From Hymenobacter sp. 5317J-9 (GTDB taxonomy: Bacteria > Bacteroidota > Bacteroidia > Cytophagales > Hymenobacteraceae): DNA of 64,000 bases. Shown piece by piece: positions 32,565 to 41,452 of the stretch. The position numbers and the translations under genes were made by a program. The notes under the pieces are model-generated. The model did not search any database. It saw nothing but the letters and a program-made list of their open reading frames with translations, and was not told where the DNA came from. The stretch spans positions 2,604,001 through 2,668,000 of the forward strand of contig NZ_CP095050.1 in assembly GCF_022921075.1 (NCBI RefSeq), written 5' to 3'. Each line of letters opens with the position of its first letter. Position 1 is the first letter of the stretch.

Positions 32565-33458
32565 ATGCCACGCTCGCCTTTCCGGACGGCTTTGTTTTCA
32601 TTACTGTTCAGCACTAGCCTGGCCGGCTGCCGTGAGCCCTCCAACGAGCAGGCGACAGGCCGCGCGCCGGTTTCGGCGCAGGCCCTGCAGGCGGTGTTGC
32701 CGCACTTCGACCAGAACTGGGCCATGCGCAAGCTGTGGGAAGACGGCCTGGCCGAAGTGGCCACCTACGACGCCGAGCGCGTGGTGTACAAAAAGCCGCG
32801 CCGCTTCGAGTACACCATGATTACGGTGAAGGAGGAATTCAACCAGCAGTTCAACGTCAAAACCGACGACTACCAGCGCCAGGACTTGTTCCCGGTGATG
32901 AAAATCAACCAGTTTTGCGCCATTCCGGCCGACCAGTACCCGTACCACTACCTGACGTCGCTGTTTTTCCGGCGCGACCAGCCCGTGGCGCTCTACAAAA
33001 TGACCACCTCCTCGCAGGAGTGGTGCGGCAACACGTTCAAGTCCATCATCGACGACGGCGTGAACTTTGAAATGTGGTACCACTCGTACTGGGACGGCGA
33101 AGGCAGCAACAACCGCGACCTGCGCCGCGACGTGTTTCTGGAAGACGCCTTGCCCTACACGCTGCGGAGCCTGAAATTTGACTCGCTGCCCGCGTTCAAC
33201 CTGGTGGTGATGGACCTGCAGCAAACCAACCGCGCCAAGCCGCCGGTGTACTACCAGGCCCGCCTCAGCACAGCCGACGTGCCCGCCGATAAGCAGAACC
33301 CGGCCGCCTGGCGGGTAAACATCCAGCTGGCGCCTGACAAGGAAAACACCTACCTCTTCGCCAAGGAGTACCCCAACGTGCTGCTGCGCCAAACCACCTG
33401 GGACGGCCGCACGTTGCAGCTCAAGTCGCTGCGCCGCTTTGCCTACTGGCCCAAATAG
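32565..33458 (+). CDS. Conserved Bacteroidota lipoprotein (QEWCG family, often mislabelled septum formation inhibitor Maf)
   Basis: 297 residues. Lipobox LAGC (Cys22). Family pattern as I remember it from Flavobacteria and Cytophagales: LWEDGLAEVATYDAERVVYK, FPVMKINQFCAIPADQYPYH, KMTTSSQEWCGNTFKSIIDD, GVNFEMWYHSYWDGEGSNNR. Databases often label such proteins 'septum formation inhibitor Maf', yet they show none of the Maf nucleotide pyrophosphatase motifs and are exported. The family looks like a beta-rich periplasmic protein. Function unknown. Confidence 0.75.
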   Translation: MPRSPFRTALFSLLFSTSLAGCREPSNEQATGRAPVSAQALQAVLPHFDQNWAMRKLWEDGLAEVATYDAERVVYKKPRRFEYTMITVKEEFNQQFNVKTDDYQRQDLFPVMKINQFCAIPADQYPYHYLTSLFFRRDQPVALYKMTTSSQEWCGNTFKSIIDDGVNFEMWYHSYWDGEGSNNRDLRRDVFLEDALPYTLRSLKFDSLPAFNLVVMDLQQTNRAKPPVYYQARLSTADVPADKQNPAAWRVNIQLAPDKENTYLFAKEYPNVLLRQTTWDGRTLQLKSLRRFAYWPK

Positions 33459-33518
33459 TCTCAAGTACGGGCAATGGCCAGTCCGTTGCTACGCGGGCTC
33501 TTTAGCAAGCGGGAGTAG

Positions 33519-34874
33519 CTACTCTGAGGGTTCCGTTGTGTGCCGCCGGGTCAGCTCCCAGGCCAGCATGGCGTACATGCCGGCGTATTCCAGCGCCACC
33601 AGCCACAGGTTTTCGGTGTAGGCGGACGTGCGATAGGCCGCATACGAAAGCACCGCCAGCCCGCCCCACACCAGCGCGAAGCGAAACTGCGTGAACACGC
33701 TAACGCCCACCAGCAGCGTGAGGTACCAGGGATGCACGGTGGTGGCCAGGGCGTAGTAAGCCGTGAGCATTAGCAGCAATGCAGAGGGCAGCGCGGCCAG
33801 CGTGGGCCGCCGCTCGCGCCAGGCCAGGGCCAGTCCCAGCAGGCCGCTGGTGAAAGCCAGCGCCGGCCCGATGACGGCAATCTGATTATAAGTCGTGAGC
33901 CAGTAGCCCACGGGCCGCAGCAGGTAATACACGCTGGCGTTGAACTCGAAGCTGCGGAAGTAGAGCTTGAGGCTGCGGGCAATGTTCTCAAACAAATCAA
34001 CCGACAGAAACGGGCCGAACAGCACCGCCAGCGTGCCCAGCGCAATGGCCGCGTAGGCGGCAAAGCGCCGGACGCCCAGGCGCCGCACCAGCAACGGCAG
34101 CACCAGCAGCGGCAGAAGCTTGGTGGCCACGCCCAGCCCCAGCGCCCCGGCCGAGGCCGCCCACTTTTGCCGGCTCAGCAGCCACAGCGCCAGCAGGATG
34201 AAGCCAAAAACCACCCCTTCGAAGTGCAGGTTGCCGGTGAGCTCCACGATGACGAGCGGGTGCAGCAGGTAGTGCAGGGCGCGCCGCGGTGGCCAGCCCA
34301 GCAGCGGCAGCAAGGCCAGCAGCAGCCAGGCCGTGCCCACCTCCGCCAGCAGCACGACCACGCGCAGGCAGGCCGCAAACCCGGCTTCGGAAGTGGGAAA
34401 CAGCCGCGCCGCTGCGCCAAAGGCAAACTGGCACACCGGCGGGTACACCGAGTAGTAGTGCGGCGAATTAAGCTGCCGGTACAGCTGCTGCAGCTCGGGC
34501 AGCAAGGCAGCCCGGCGGGCGGCATCGGGCACGGCGCGGCGGGCACCGTCGGCAATCAGCTCATCGGGCCGAAAGCGGAAGGGGTTCACGCCCTGGCTCA
34601 CCAGCAGGCCGTCCCAGCGGAAGCGGTACACGTCGTCGGACAGGGCCGGCTGAGCCGGCAGCCACAGCAGCCGAAACGCCAGCGCCGCCGCCAGGCCCCA
34701 GCGCACCGGCAGCCGGCTGCGCAACAGCCAGGCATAGGCGCCCAGCGCCACCGCAAACAGCCCCAGCAATTGCCCGAACTGCTGGCGGGGCGTGGCGTAG
34801 GCCAGGGCCGCGTAGGCGCCGCCCGAAAGCAGCAGCGCCGCGCACTGCGAAAGCGAAGGAAACTTAGCGGGCAT
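33519..34874 (-). CDS. Polytopic GT-C type glycosyltransferase (mannosyltransferase-like)
   Basis: 451 residues, about ten hydrophobic helices. The first large loop carries SDDVYRFRWDGLLVSQGVNP, with the Asp pair of GT-C enzymes that use a polyprenyl-phosphate sugar, then NSPHYYSVYPPVCQFAF. Other features: LHFEGVVFGFILLALWLLSR and ATTVHPWYLTLLVGVSVFTQ. Proteins of this type add mannose or a similar sugar at the outer face of the membrane. Its start overlaps the end of the GT2 gene at 34864 by 11 bases, implying translational coupling with it. Sugar and acceptor are unknown. Confidence 0.82.
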   Translation of the reverse strand: MPAKFPSLSQCAALLLSGGAYAALAYATPRQQFGQLLGLFAVALGAYAWLLRSRLPVRWGLAAALAFRLLWLPAQPALSDDVYRFRWDGLLVSQGVNPFRFRPDELIADGARRAVPDAARRAALLPELQQLYRQLNSPHYYSVYPPVCQFAFGAAARLFPTSEAGFAACLRVVVLLAEVGTAWLLLALLPLLGWPPRRALHYLLHPLVIVELTGNLHFEGVVFGFILLALWLLSRQKWAASAGALGLGVATKLLPLLVLPLLVRRLGVRRFAAYAAIALGTLAVLFGPFLSVDLFENIARSLKLYFRSFEFNASVYYLLRPVGYWLTTYNQIAVIGPALAFTSGLLGLALAWRERRPTLAALPSALLLMLTAYYALATTVHPWYLTLLVGVSVFTQFRFALVWGGLAVLSYAAYRTSAYTENLWLVALEYAGMYAMLAWELTRRHTTEPSE

Positions 34875-36320
34875 GGCGCACCGAATAGTAGAAAATGGCC
34901 GCGAAGCCCAAGGTCAGCAGGCTGTGAAAGGGCAACAGGCCGAAGTCATCGAAGTAAATGCCCGCCCCGAGGCCGAAGGCAAAATACGCGGCCAGCAGGC
35001 CTTCGAGGGCCACCAGCGGGCCCATGCCGCCCGTGCGATAACGCCGGCGCCGGGCCACCGGCGCCGTGCCAGCCTTGGGGGTGCGCACAAACGGCGTGCG
35101 CCGGCCCAGCCAGCCCAGTATCACGGCGCGGGCATTGTGCAGCGCCAGGCCCATCGAGACCGACAAAAACAGCAGAAAGAAGCCCGGGTAGCGCCACAGC
35201 GGCTTATCAGGGTGCGCCAGGCGCCAGGCCGAATAATAGTAGTAGATAAGCGGCGTGAAGCCCACCAGAAACACCGACGCCAGCTGAAACACCACCTTGT
35301 ACTCGCGGAACTGGGCCCGCACAAACACCAGTGGCACGCTGAGCAGCGCCATGACCATGATGACGACGTACACCGAGCTGTTGAGCAGGTGAAACGAGGC
35401 CTGCAGCTTCACGCCCAGCGGCTGCGCCGAGCGCCACACGGGCCCCAGGTGCTTGTGGGCGGTCTCGGCCGCGCCCTTGGTCCAGCGGAACTGCTGCGAC
35501 TTGAGGGCGTCCATCACGGCGGGCAGCTCGGCGGGGGCCACTATCTCGGGGCGGTACACGAAGCGCCAGCCGCGCAGCTGGGCGCGGTAGCTGAGGTCCA
35601 GGTCTTCGGTGAGGGTGTCGGTGTGCCAGCCGCCGGCGTCGTCGATACAACTGCGCCGCCACACGCCGCCGGTGCCGTTGAAGTTTATAAAGAAGCCCGC
35701 AAACGTGCGTCCCACTTGCTCAATCAGAAAGTGCGCATCGAGCCCGAAAGCCTGCAGGCGGGTGAGCAGCGACTCGTTTTCGTTGAGGTGGCCCCAGCGC
35801 GTTTGCACCACGCCGATGCGCTCATCCTGCAGGAAATAGGGAATTGTACGCCGCAGAAAATCAGCCTCGGGCACAAAGTCAGCGTCGAAAATGGCCACAT
35901 ACTCGCCGTCGGTCTCCAGCAGCCCATCGCGCAGGGCGCCGGCCTTGAAGCCTTCGCGGTTGATGCGGTGCACGTGGCTGATGCGCAGGCCGCGGGCGGC
36001 GTGGTGGGCCACACGCGCAGCTGCCAGGCCCACGGTGGCGTCGGTGGAGTCATCTAGCACCTGAATGTGCAGCAGCTCCGGCGGGTAGTCGAGGGCAGCG
36101 GTGGCGTCGATGACGCGCTCCACCACGTTTTGCTCGTTGTAGAGCGGCAGCTGCACCGTCATGCGGGCCACGCGGCCGGCACCGGCGGAGCAGGGGCGGG
36201 CCGCGTGGCATAGGCGCGCCGGGCCAGGCGCGTGAGCTGCCATTGCCCCACGCTAAATCCCAAAATAAACAGCAGGCACAGCCCGTAGAGCACCACCAGC
36301 AAAAGAGGCAGAACGGGCAT
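34864..36320 (-). CDS. Cellulose-synthase-like GT2 glycosyltransferase, frameshifted near its N-terminus
   Basis: The natural start is at 36318-36320: MPVLPLLLVVLYGLCLLFIL, a membrane helix as in relatives. That frame stops at TGA 36159-36161 after PVPAAWPA. One additional C in the CCC run at 36164-36166 would join it to WPRMTVQLPLYNEQN, the usual family sequence, which is read in the other frame (open from 36243; internal ATG at 36162). The catalytic domain is intact: DDSTDATV, IFDADFVPEADFL (DxD), LTEDLDLSYRAQL and QQFRWTKGAAETAHKHL (QxxRW), followed by four or five helices. It makes or extends a surface polysaccharide or glycolipid. Type CDS kept because the catalytic part can still be translated, without its first helix. 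Confidence 0.82.
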
Positions 36321-36354
36321 CAACGGGAAAGCAACAAAGAGTGGAGTAGTCTAA

Positions 36355-36464
36355 AAACGTTTGTCATCCTGAGCTTGCGAAGGACCTTATCACGCCTGCG
36401 CCATTAATGAGGTTAGTGTTCAGTCGTGATAAGGTCCTTCGCAAGCTCAGGATGACAGACGTTT
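36355..36464. repeat. Palindromic repeat, family 1, copy 2
   Basis: Two 40-base arms (36355-36394 and 36425-36464), one mismatch, 30-base loop. Arm core: GTCATCCTGAGCTTGCGAAG then GACCTTATCACG. Lies between two GT2 genes, beginning 35 bases upstream of the first and ending 11 bases after the second. Confidence 0.95.
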
Positions 36465-36474
36465 GCGTAATGCA

Positions 36475-37173
36475 TTACCAATACCGGAAAATGGTCCATA
36501 GAATTTTGTAGCCGGCACCCAGCGTGCCGCGCACCGTGCCCGACACCTTGCTGGTGCCAATGCGCTTGCGGTAGCGCACGGGCACTTCCACCACCCGCAG
36601 GCCCTGGCGGAAGGCCTTCACCTGCATCTCCACCGTCCAGCCGTAGGTTTTGTCTTCCATGCCGATGGCGAGCAGGGCGGGGGCCAGCACGGCCCGGAAG
36701 GGCCCCAGGTCGGTGACGTTGCCGCGGTAGCGCAGGTTGAGCAACCGGGCCGCCAGCCAGTTGCCAAAGCGCTGCTGGGGCAGCAGGGCGCCTTTTTCGC
36801 GCTCGCCCAGGGCCCGGGAGCCTATCACGAGGTCGGCCTCGCCGCGCAGCAGCGGCGCCAGCAGGTCAGGCATTTGGTCGGGGAAATCGGAGTGGTCACC
36901 GTCGAGAAATACGACGATGTCGGGCTGCTCGGATTGGGGCTTGCCGAAGACGTAGGCCATGCCCGCCAGGCAGGCGTTGCCGTAGCCGGGGCGGGGCTCG
37001 CGCAGCACGGTGGCGCCGGCGGCCCGGGCCGCGGCGCTGGTGTCGTCGGTCGAGTTGTTGTCGACCACCACCACTTCCTGCACCAGGCCGACCGGTATTT
37101 CGGCCAGCACCAGGCCTATGGCGTTGGCTTCGTTGTGGGCCGGGATGATGACGCTGATGCGAGGTTGGGGCAT
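36475..37173 (-). CDS. GT2 family glycosyltransferase (dolichyl-phosphate mannose synthase-like)
   Basis: 232 residues, the short soluble type. Begins RISVIIPAHNEANAIGLVLA with VVVDNNSTDDTSAAARAAG (sugar-nucleotide Asp), GYGNACLAGMAYVFG, DIVVFLDGDHSDFPDQMPDL (DGD metal motif) and VRYRKRIGTSKVSGTVRGTL near the end. Such enzymes transfer a sugar from a nucleotide to a lipid phosphate, for example making polyprenyl-phosphate mannose or glucose, which would be the donor needed by the GT-C enzyme at 33519. The pair plus the GT2 at 34864 suggest a small glycan pathway. The start 57 bases from an opposing gene implies divergent promoters. Confidence 0.88.
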   Translation of the reverse strand: MPQPRISVIIPAHNEANAIGLVLAEIPVGLVQEVVVVDNNSTDDTSAAARAAGATVLREPRPGYGNACLAGMAYVFGKPQSEQPDIVVFLDGDHSDFPDQMPDLLAPLLRGEADLVIGSRALGEREKGALLPQQRFGNWLAARLLNLRYRGNVTDLGPFRAVLAPALLAIGMEDKTYGWTVEMQVKAFRQGLRVVEVPVRYRKRIGTSKVSGTVRGTLGAGYKILWTIFRYW

Positions 37174-37310
37174 GAAAGGGAGGCGCAGAAATCAGCCGCC
37201 GCCAAACAAAACAGGGCTTTTGGTGCTCTATGCACCACAAAGATGCCCCCGCGGCCGTAAAGCCGCACCGTGCCGCCACCGTGCGGCCCTTTCCCTTAGC
37301 TCCCAACCGT

Positions 37311-37766
37311 ATGCTCCAGGTAGGACAACTTGCCCCCGATTTCACGCTCACCACCACTACCGGCGCCACCTTTCGCCTGTCCGAAAAGCGCGGCCGCCAC
37401 GTGGTGCTGTACTTCTACCCCAAAGACGATACCCCCGGCTGCACCGCCGAAGCCTGCTCGTTTCGCGACCAGTACGAAGATTTCAAAGACCTCGGCGCCG
37501 AAGTGGTGGGCGTGAGCTCCGACAGCGAGGCCTCGCACCAGAAATTCACCCAGAAGCACCGCCTGCCCTTCGAACTCCTGGCCGATGCCGACGGCAAGGT
37601 GCGCAAGCTCTACGAGGTGCCCCGCGCCCTGCTGGGCCTGCTGCCCGGCCGCGTCACGTTTGTAATTGACAAGCAAGGCGTTATCCAATACATCTTCAAT
37701 TCCCTCAGCGGCGCCACCGACCACGTAAGCAACGCCAGGAAAGTGCTGGAAGGACTGCCTGAGTAG
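37311..37766 (+). CDS. bcp: Thioredoxin-dependent peroxiredoxin, Bcp/PrxQ type
   Basis: 151 residues from the ATG at 37311; the in-frame extension to 37230 is not family-like. LQVGQLAPDFTLTTTTGATF at the start, VVLYFYPKDDTPGCTAEACS with the peroxidatic Cys of TPGCT and the resolving Cys five residues on (CxxxxC, PrxQ type), then FVIDKQGVIQYIF. It reduces hydrogen peroxide and alkyl hydroperoxides in the cytosol. Single gene; divergent from the GT2 gene. Confidence 0.93.
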   Translation: MLQVGQLAPDFTLTTTTGATFRLSEKRGRHVVLYFYPKDDTPGCTAEACSFRDQYEDFKDLGAEVVGVSSDSEASHQKFTQKHRLPFELLADADGKVRKLYEVPRALLGLLPGRVTFVIDKQGVIQYIFNSLSGATDHVSNARKVLEGLPE

Positions 37767-37860
37767 GCCGCGCTTCCAACATTTTATTTGGGCTAGGCCG
37801 GGTTTTTCAAGTACCGACGAGGGTTTTGGCGTAGACGCAACTTCACCTCCTGAATTTGTG

Positions 37861-38853
37861 ATGCCTCGTTTCCTCCTCTTTCTACTGCTGCCCCTGTTGC
37901 TGAGCGGCGCGCCGGCTTGGTCCCAAACGGCCCCGCTCAATGCCACGCTGGACGGGTATGAGTATCCGTTTGCAGTTAAAATACTGCCCTTGAAAATTGA
38001 AGGCCAGGCCCTGCGCATGGCCTACATGGACGTGCCCGCCACGGCCCGGGCCAACGGCCGCACCGTGGTGCTGCTGCACGGCAAAAATTTCTTCGGGGCC
38101 TACTGGCGCGAAACCATTCGGACATTGGCGGCGGCCGGCTTTCGCGTGGTGGTGCCCGACCAGATTGGCTTCGGCAAATCCGACAAGGCCGACATTCATT
38201 ATTCCTTTCACCAACTGGCCCGCAACACGAAGCACTTGCTCGATACGCTGGGGGTGAAAAAGGCAATCGTGGTGGGCCACAGCATGGGCGGCATGCTGGC
38301 CACGCGCTTTGCCCTGCTCTATCCGGAAGCCACCGAAAAGCTGGTACTCGAAAACCCCATCGGGCTAGAGGACTACCGCGTGGGCGTGCCCTTTCAGACC
38401 GTGGACCAGGCCGAAGCCACCGAGCGGAAAAGCACCGAAGCCAGCATTCGCAAATACCACGCGACGTATTACCCCAACGGCTACCCGGCCGCCCACGACC
38501 AATGGCTGCTGCCGCTGGCGGCACAAACCACAAGCCCCGATTTTCCGAAAGTGGCGCGGGCCAACGGCCTCACTTTTGAGATGATATACCAGCAGCCGGT
38601 GAGCTACGAATTCAACCGCATTGCCGTGCCCACGCTGCTCATCATCGGCCAGGCCGACCGCACCGTGGTGGGCAAGGGCCTGATAAAAGACCCCAAAACG
38701 CTGGCTCAAATGGGCCAGTATCCGAACCTGGGTCGCCGCACCGCCGCCCAAATAAAAGGCGCGAAGCTGGTGGAGCTGCCCAACGTGGGCCACATCCCGC
38801 ACCTGGAAGTATCAGCGCAGTTTCACAAAGCCTTGCTGACTTTTCTACAATAG
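37861..38853 (+). CDS. Exported alpha/beta hydrolase (proline-iminopeptidase/haloalkane-dehalogenase-like fold)
   Basis: 330 residues from the ATG at 37861 (a GTG directly before it is possible). Sec signal MPRFLLFLLLPLLLSGAPAWS. Fold signatures: RTVVLLHGKNFFGAYWRET (oxyanion HG), VVVPDQIGFGKSDKADIHYS, AIVVGHSMGGMLATRFALLY with nucleophile Ser near 143, LLIIGQADRTVVGKG with the acid Asp, and LPNVGHIPHLE with the catalytic His. A periplasmic esterase or similar hydrolase; the substrate is unknown. Complete, alone on the plus strand, 94 bases after bcp. Confidence 0.85.
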   Translation: MPRFLLFLLLPLLLSGAPAWSQTAPLNATLDGYEYPFAVKILPLKIEGQALRMAYMDVPATARANGRTVVLLHGKNFFGAYWRETIRTLAAAGFRVVVPDQIGFGKSDKADIHYSFHQLARNTKHLLDTLGVKKAIVVGHSMGGMLATRFALLYPEATEKLVLENPIGLEDYRVGVPFQTVDQAEATERKSTEASIRKYHATYYPNGYPAAHDQWLLPLAAQTTSPDFPKVARANGLTFEMIYQQPVSYEFNRIAVPTLLIIGQADRTVVGKGLIKDPKTLAQMGQYPNLGRRTAAQIKGAKLVELPNVGHIPHLEVSAQFHKALLTFLQ

Positions 38854-39002
38854 AAGATGCTGAGCCTTAGCGGCGCGCGCCAAGGACTGGGCTGATAGGC
38901 CGATAATCTCAGGGCGACGGCTTGGGCAATAGTTGCCTGTAATTGGGGGGCGGTTAGTAGCAGTGGATATGGTCTCAGTAGTCAGTAAATGAGCGGGTAT
39001 GC

Positions 39003-39034
39003 TTGGCTTATGCATCAGCTTGTTTGTATTTTTG
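39003..39034 (+). promoter_or_regulatory. Bacteroidota-type promoter for the gene at 39097
   Basis: TTG (39003-39005), 21 bases, TATTTTTG (39027-39034): a full match to TTG-N19-21-TAnnTTTG. The start codon lies 62 bases downstream. Confidence 0.72.
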
Positions 39035-39096
39035 CGCCGTGAAACGCGGGTTGCTAAAAGCCAATTGCTACCGCCACTACTCCGTACTCTGCCGCT

Positions 39097-39660
39097 ATGC
39101 CCGAATTATTTATAGAGATGTTTAGGCGCGCGCAGCAGGAAAAACGCCTGCTCGGCGTGCGCACCACCCAATCGGATGGCCGCTTTTCGGTGGGCTACGT
39201 CATCAACTTCAGCGACGAGCTGATGATGATGCGCGTCATCAACCGCGACGGCATGCAAACCGGCATCCAGTCCTTCAACATCGAGGAAATCTTCCAGTTG
39301 GATTTTGATGACCGGTACATTCGCAACATCGAAATCAAGGAAGACAACCGCGACAAAGTATACGCCGGCATCAAGTCGCCGGCGTTCATAGAGCAAGAGT
39401 ATCTCACCATTCCGCTGCTGTTGTCGCGTGCCCAGGAAGCCGGGCAGCTTGTGTACCTCACCTCGCAGGTGGGGGCCGATTTGTACGGCTACATCCGGCA
39501 GTACACCGAGCAGGAGCTGCTGCTCGAATGCTACACCGAATACGGCGAGCCCGACGGCCTGACCGTGCTGCGCGTCGAAAACATCCGCAGCTTCGTGTGG
39601 AGCGACGAAGACACCCGCATGATTGAGCTGCACCTCAAGCGCCGGCAGCAGCAGGGCTAA
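39097..39660 (+). CDS. Cytosolic protein with two Sm-like modules, function unknown
   Basis: 187 residues, no signal peptide. Two similar segments can be seen: about 17-66 (RLLGVRTTQSDGRFSVGYVI, then FSDELMMMRVINRDGMQTGI, ending NIEEIFQLDFDD) and about 115-168 (LVYLTSQVGADLYGYIRQYT, then EQELLLECYTEYGEPDGLTV, ending RVENIRSFVWSD). Each has the shape 'G-y-i / dDel-ll / dG...l...I' of a small Sm-like barrel, so this appears to be an internal duplication. I recall similar two-module proteins in Firmicutes and Bacteroidota without known function. Under a well-formed promoter at 39003-39034. Confidence 0.65.
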   Translation: MPELFIEMFRRAQQEKRLLGVRTTQSDGRFSVGYVINFSDELMMMRVINRDGMQTGIQSFNIEEIFQLDFDDRYIRNIEIKEDNRDKVYAGIKSPAFIEQEYLTIPLLLSRAQEAGQLVYLTSQVGADLYGYIRQYTEQELLLECYTEYGEPDGLTVLRVENIRSFVWSDEDTRMIELHLKRRQQQG

Positions 39661-39678
39661 AATGGCCCAGCGCAGCTG

Positions 39679-41031
39679 CTAGGAAAGGATGCGCAGCGAG
39701 TCGGCATGAATCAGCGGCGAAGCCTGGTAGCGGCCCTCACGCGGGCCGTTTTCCAGATTGAGCACGCCGCGGGGGCAAGCCGTGCTGCACAGGCCGCAGC
39801 CCACGCACGCGGCCCGAATGATGGGCTCGCCGCGCTGGGCGTATTGCTTCACGTCGATGCCCATCTCGCACACGTTGGAGCAGTTGCCGCACGAGATGCA
39901 CTGCCCGCCGTTGGTGCTGATGCGGAAACGGGAAAAATGCTTTTGCAGCAGGCCCAGGTAGGCCGCCATGGGGCAGCCGAAGCGGCACCACACCCGCGAG
40001 CCCATGATGGGGTAGAAGCCCACCCCAATCACGCCCGAAAACACCGAGCCGATGGCGAAGCCATACCATTTGGCCGCCACCCTGCCGGCCTCGCCCAGCA
40101 GGGTGCTGCCCGTGGCAAAATGCACCCACAGCAAGGCCGTGATGGCTACGATAAGGCCCAGAATGGGGTAGATGAGCCGGACTTCCCAGCGCCAAGCGGC
40201 GCGGCTTTTGTCGGAAAGTTGGCGGTAGGGGTCGCCGGCGGTTTCGGCCAGGCCGCCGCAGCCGCACACCCACGAGCAGTACCAGCGCTTGCCGAAGAAA
40301 TAGGTGAGCACCGGCGTGGCCAGCAGCGACATCACCGCGCCCCAAAACACCATGAACACGCCCAGCCCCCCGTTTTGCAGCAGCGACGTGACAGTGCCCG
40401 GAAACAGGTAGTCGTACTTCAGCGGCCAGAAATACGAGAAGTAAAATTCGGGCTGCTGGAAAAAGAGCAGCACGCCCGGGATGAGGAAGGAAAAGCCCAG
40501 CTGAAAAAACATCACCGAGGCCGTGCGGATGAGCTGGTAGCGCGAGTGCCGGTATTTCCACAGGGCCCGGCCGCCCATGAGCAGCACGGCCAGCGTGTAG
40601 AAGGTGCCGTAGAGAAACCACTGGTCGGCAGGCCGGGCGCGCAGCCACTGGCTGAAGCCATCGAGGGCGTGCACGAGGTTGTTGAGGGGGCCGAAGTGAC
40701 CGTGGCCGTCATCGCCGCTGTACCAGTACAGCACCACGTAGAAGCCCGTGAGCACCAACCCCGTCACCCAGGCCACGGCGCCGCGCCCGGTGCTGGCGCG
40801 CAGCCAGAGGTTGTCGTGCTGCACCCCGGCGGGCCGGCCGCCAAATTTCAGCCAGCTCCAGGCCAGCGTGCCGCTGCTCACCAGCGCCACCGCCAGGTAA
40901 AACCACAGCCGTTGCCGGCTGGGGTTGGCGTCGGCCAGGGCCAAGAGCAGGGCGAGCAGGCCACCTGCCACCACGGCCAGCGTGAGCTTTTCGGCTGGGG
41001 GAGCAGTGGGCAGAGGGGGCGCGATGGTCAT
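39679..41031 (-). CDS. NosR/CcoG-like membrane Fe-S protein
   Basis: 450 residues. Several membrane helices occupy the N-terminal two thirds. Between them stands YCSWVCGCGGLAETAGDPYR, a NosR-type Cys cluster, and RVWCRFGCPMAAYLGLLQKH, the second one. The C-terminus has two complete 4Fe-4S motifs: CISCGNCSNVCEMGI and CVGCGLCSTACPRGVLN. Such proteins carry electrons between the membrane and the cytosolic face. It lies downstream of the His-tailed small protein gene and the FAD oxidoreductase gene on the same strand, and all three probably work in one electron-transfer chain: NAD(P)H to flavin to Fe-S to a membrane acceptor. No nos genes are present. Confidence 0.85.
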   Translation of the reverse strand: MTIAPPLPTAPPAEKLTLAVVAGGLLALLLALADANPSRQRLWFYLAVALVSSGTLAWSWLKFGGRPAGVQHDNLWLRASTGRGAVAWVTGLVLTGFYVVLYWYSGDDGHGHFGPLNNLVHALDGFSQWLRARPADQWFLYGTFYTLAVLLMGGRALWKYRHSRYQLIRTASVMFFQLGFSFLIPGVLLFFQQPEFYFSYFWPLKYDYLFPGTVTSLLQNGGLGVFMVFWGAVMSLLATPVLTYFFGKRWYCSWVCGCGGLAETAGDPYRQLSDKSRAAWRWEVRLIYPILGLIVAITALLWVHFATGSTLLGEAGRVAAKWYGFAIGSVFSGVIGVGFYPIMGSRVWCRFGCPMAAYLGLLQKHFSRFRISTNGGQCISCGNCSNVCEMGIDVKQYAQRGEPIIRAACVGCGLCSTACPRGVLNLENGPREGRYQASPLIHADSLRILS

Positions 41032-41057
41032 GTTGGGGTATAAGGTTTATTAAATGG

Positions 41058-41161
41058 CTGTCATGCTGAGCAGAGCGAAGGACCTTCTCAGGTTCGGGTG
41101 GACTGCATTGCTGCTCATCGTTCTGGCGTGAGAAGGTCCTTCGCTCTGCTCAGGATGACAG
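41058..41161. repeat. Palindromic repeat, family 1, copy 3
   Basis: Two 33-base arms (41058-41090 and 41129-41161), one mismatch, 38-base loop; arm begins CTGTCATGCTGAGCAGAGCG and goes on AAGGACCTTCTCA. Sits between the second and third genes of the redox set. Confidence 0.95.
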
Positions 41162-41207
41162 TTATGTTGGTCGTGGCACCAGCTAGTGGCACCTTCAAGC
41201 TCCCTTC

Positions 41208-41438
41208 TCAATGATGGTGATGGTGATGCGGCTCATCGGGCTTGCCGAAGACGTTTTTCAGCGTGCCGAGAATGTACAAAGCCGTCCAACACACGTACAG
41301 CCAATTGAAGCCCTCGGGGGTGTGGCCCACGAAGAAGTGCAGAATCAGGTGCGCGCCGGCGCTCATCAGCAGGCCGGTGAGGGCGATGAACTGGAAGCTG
41401 TTGAGGGCCGAAGGCCGGTAAAGTTTGGAGAAGTCCAC
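41208..41438 (-). CDS. Small two-helix membrane protein with a natural six-His tail
   Basis: 76 residues: two hydrophobic helices (about 14-37, FQFIALTGLLMSAGAHLILH, and 44-60, FNWLYVCWTALYILGTL) and a short tail ending PDEPHHHHHH before the stop. The tail is coded by alternating CAT and CAC codons. His at the end of helix 1 (GAHLILH) and Cys in helix 2 might bind metal or haem. It lies 14 bases downstream of the FAD oxidoreductase gene, so the two are surely in one operon, with the NosR-like gene following. A small accessory subunit of a membrane redox complex is likely; the His tail suggests metal binding. Not recognised as a named family. Confidence 0.75.
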   Translation of the reverse strand: MDFSKLYRPSALNSFQFIALTGLLMSAGAHLILHFFVGHTPEGFNWLYVCWTALYILGTLKNVFGKPDEPHHHHHH

Positions 41439-41452
41439 GGAAAAGCGGGGGA

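Noticed and set aside
34864..36243. GT2 gene start at 36243 (MAAHAPGPARL)
   Set aside because: The first 25 residues look out of frame; the membrane helix encoded upstream in the other frame fits relatives far better.
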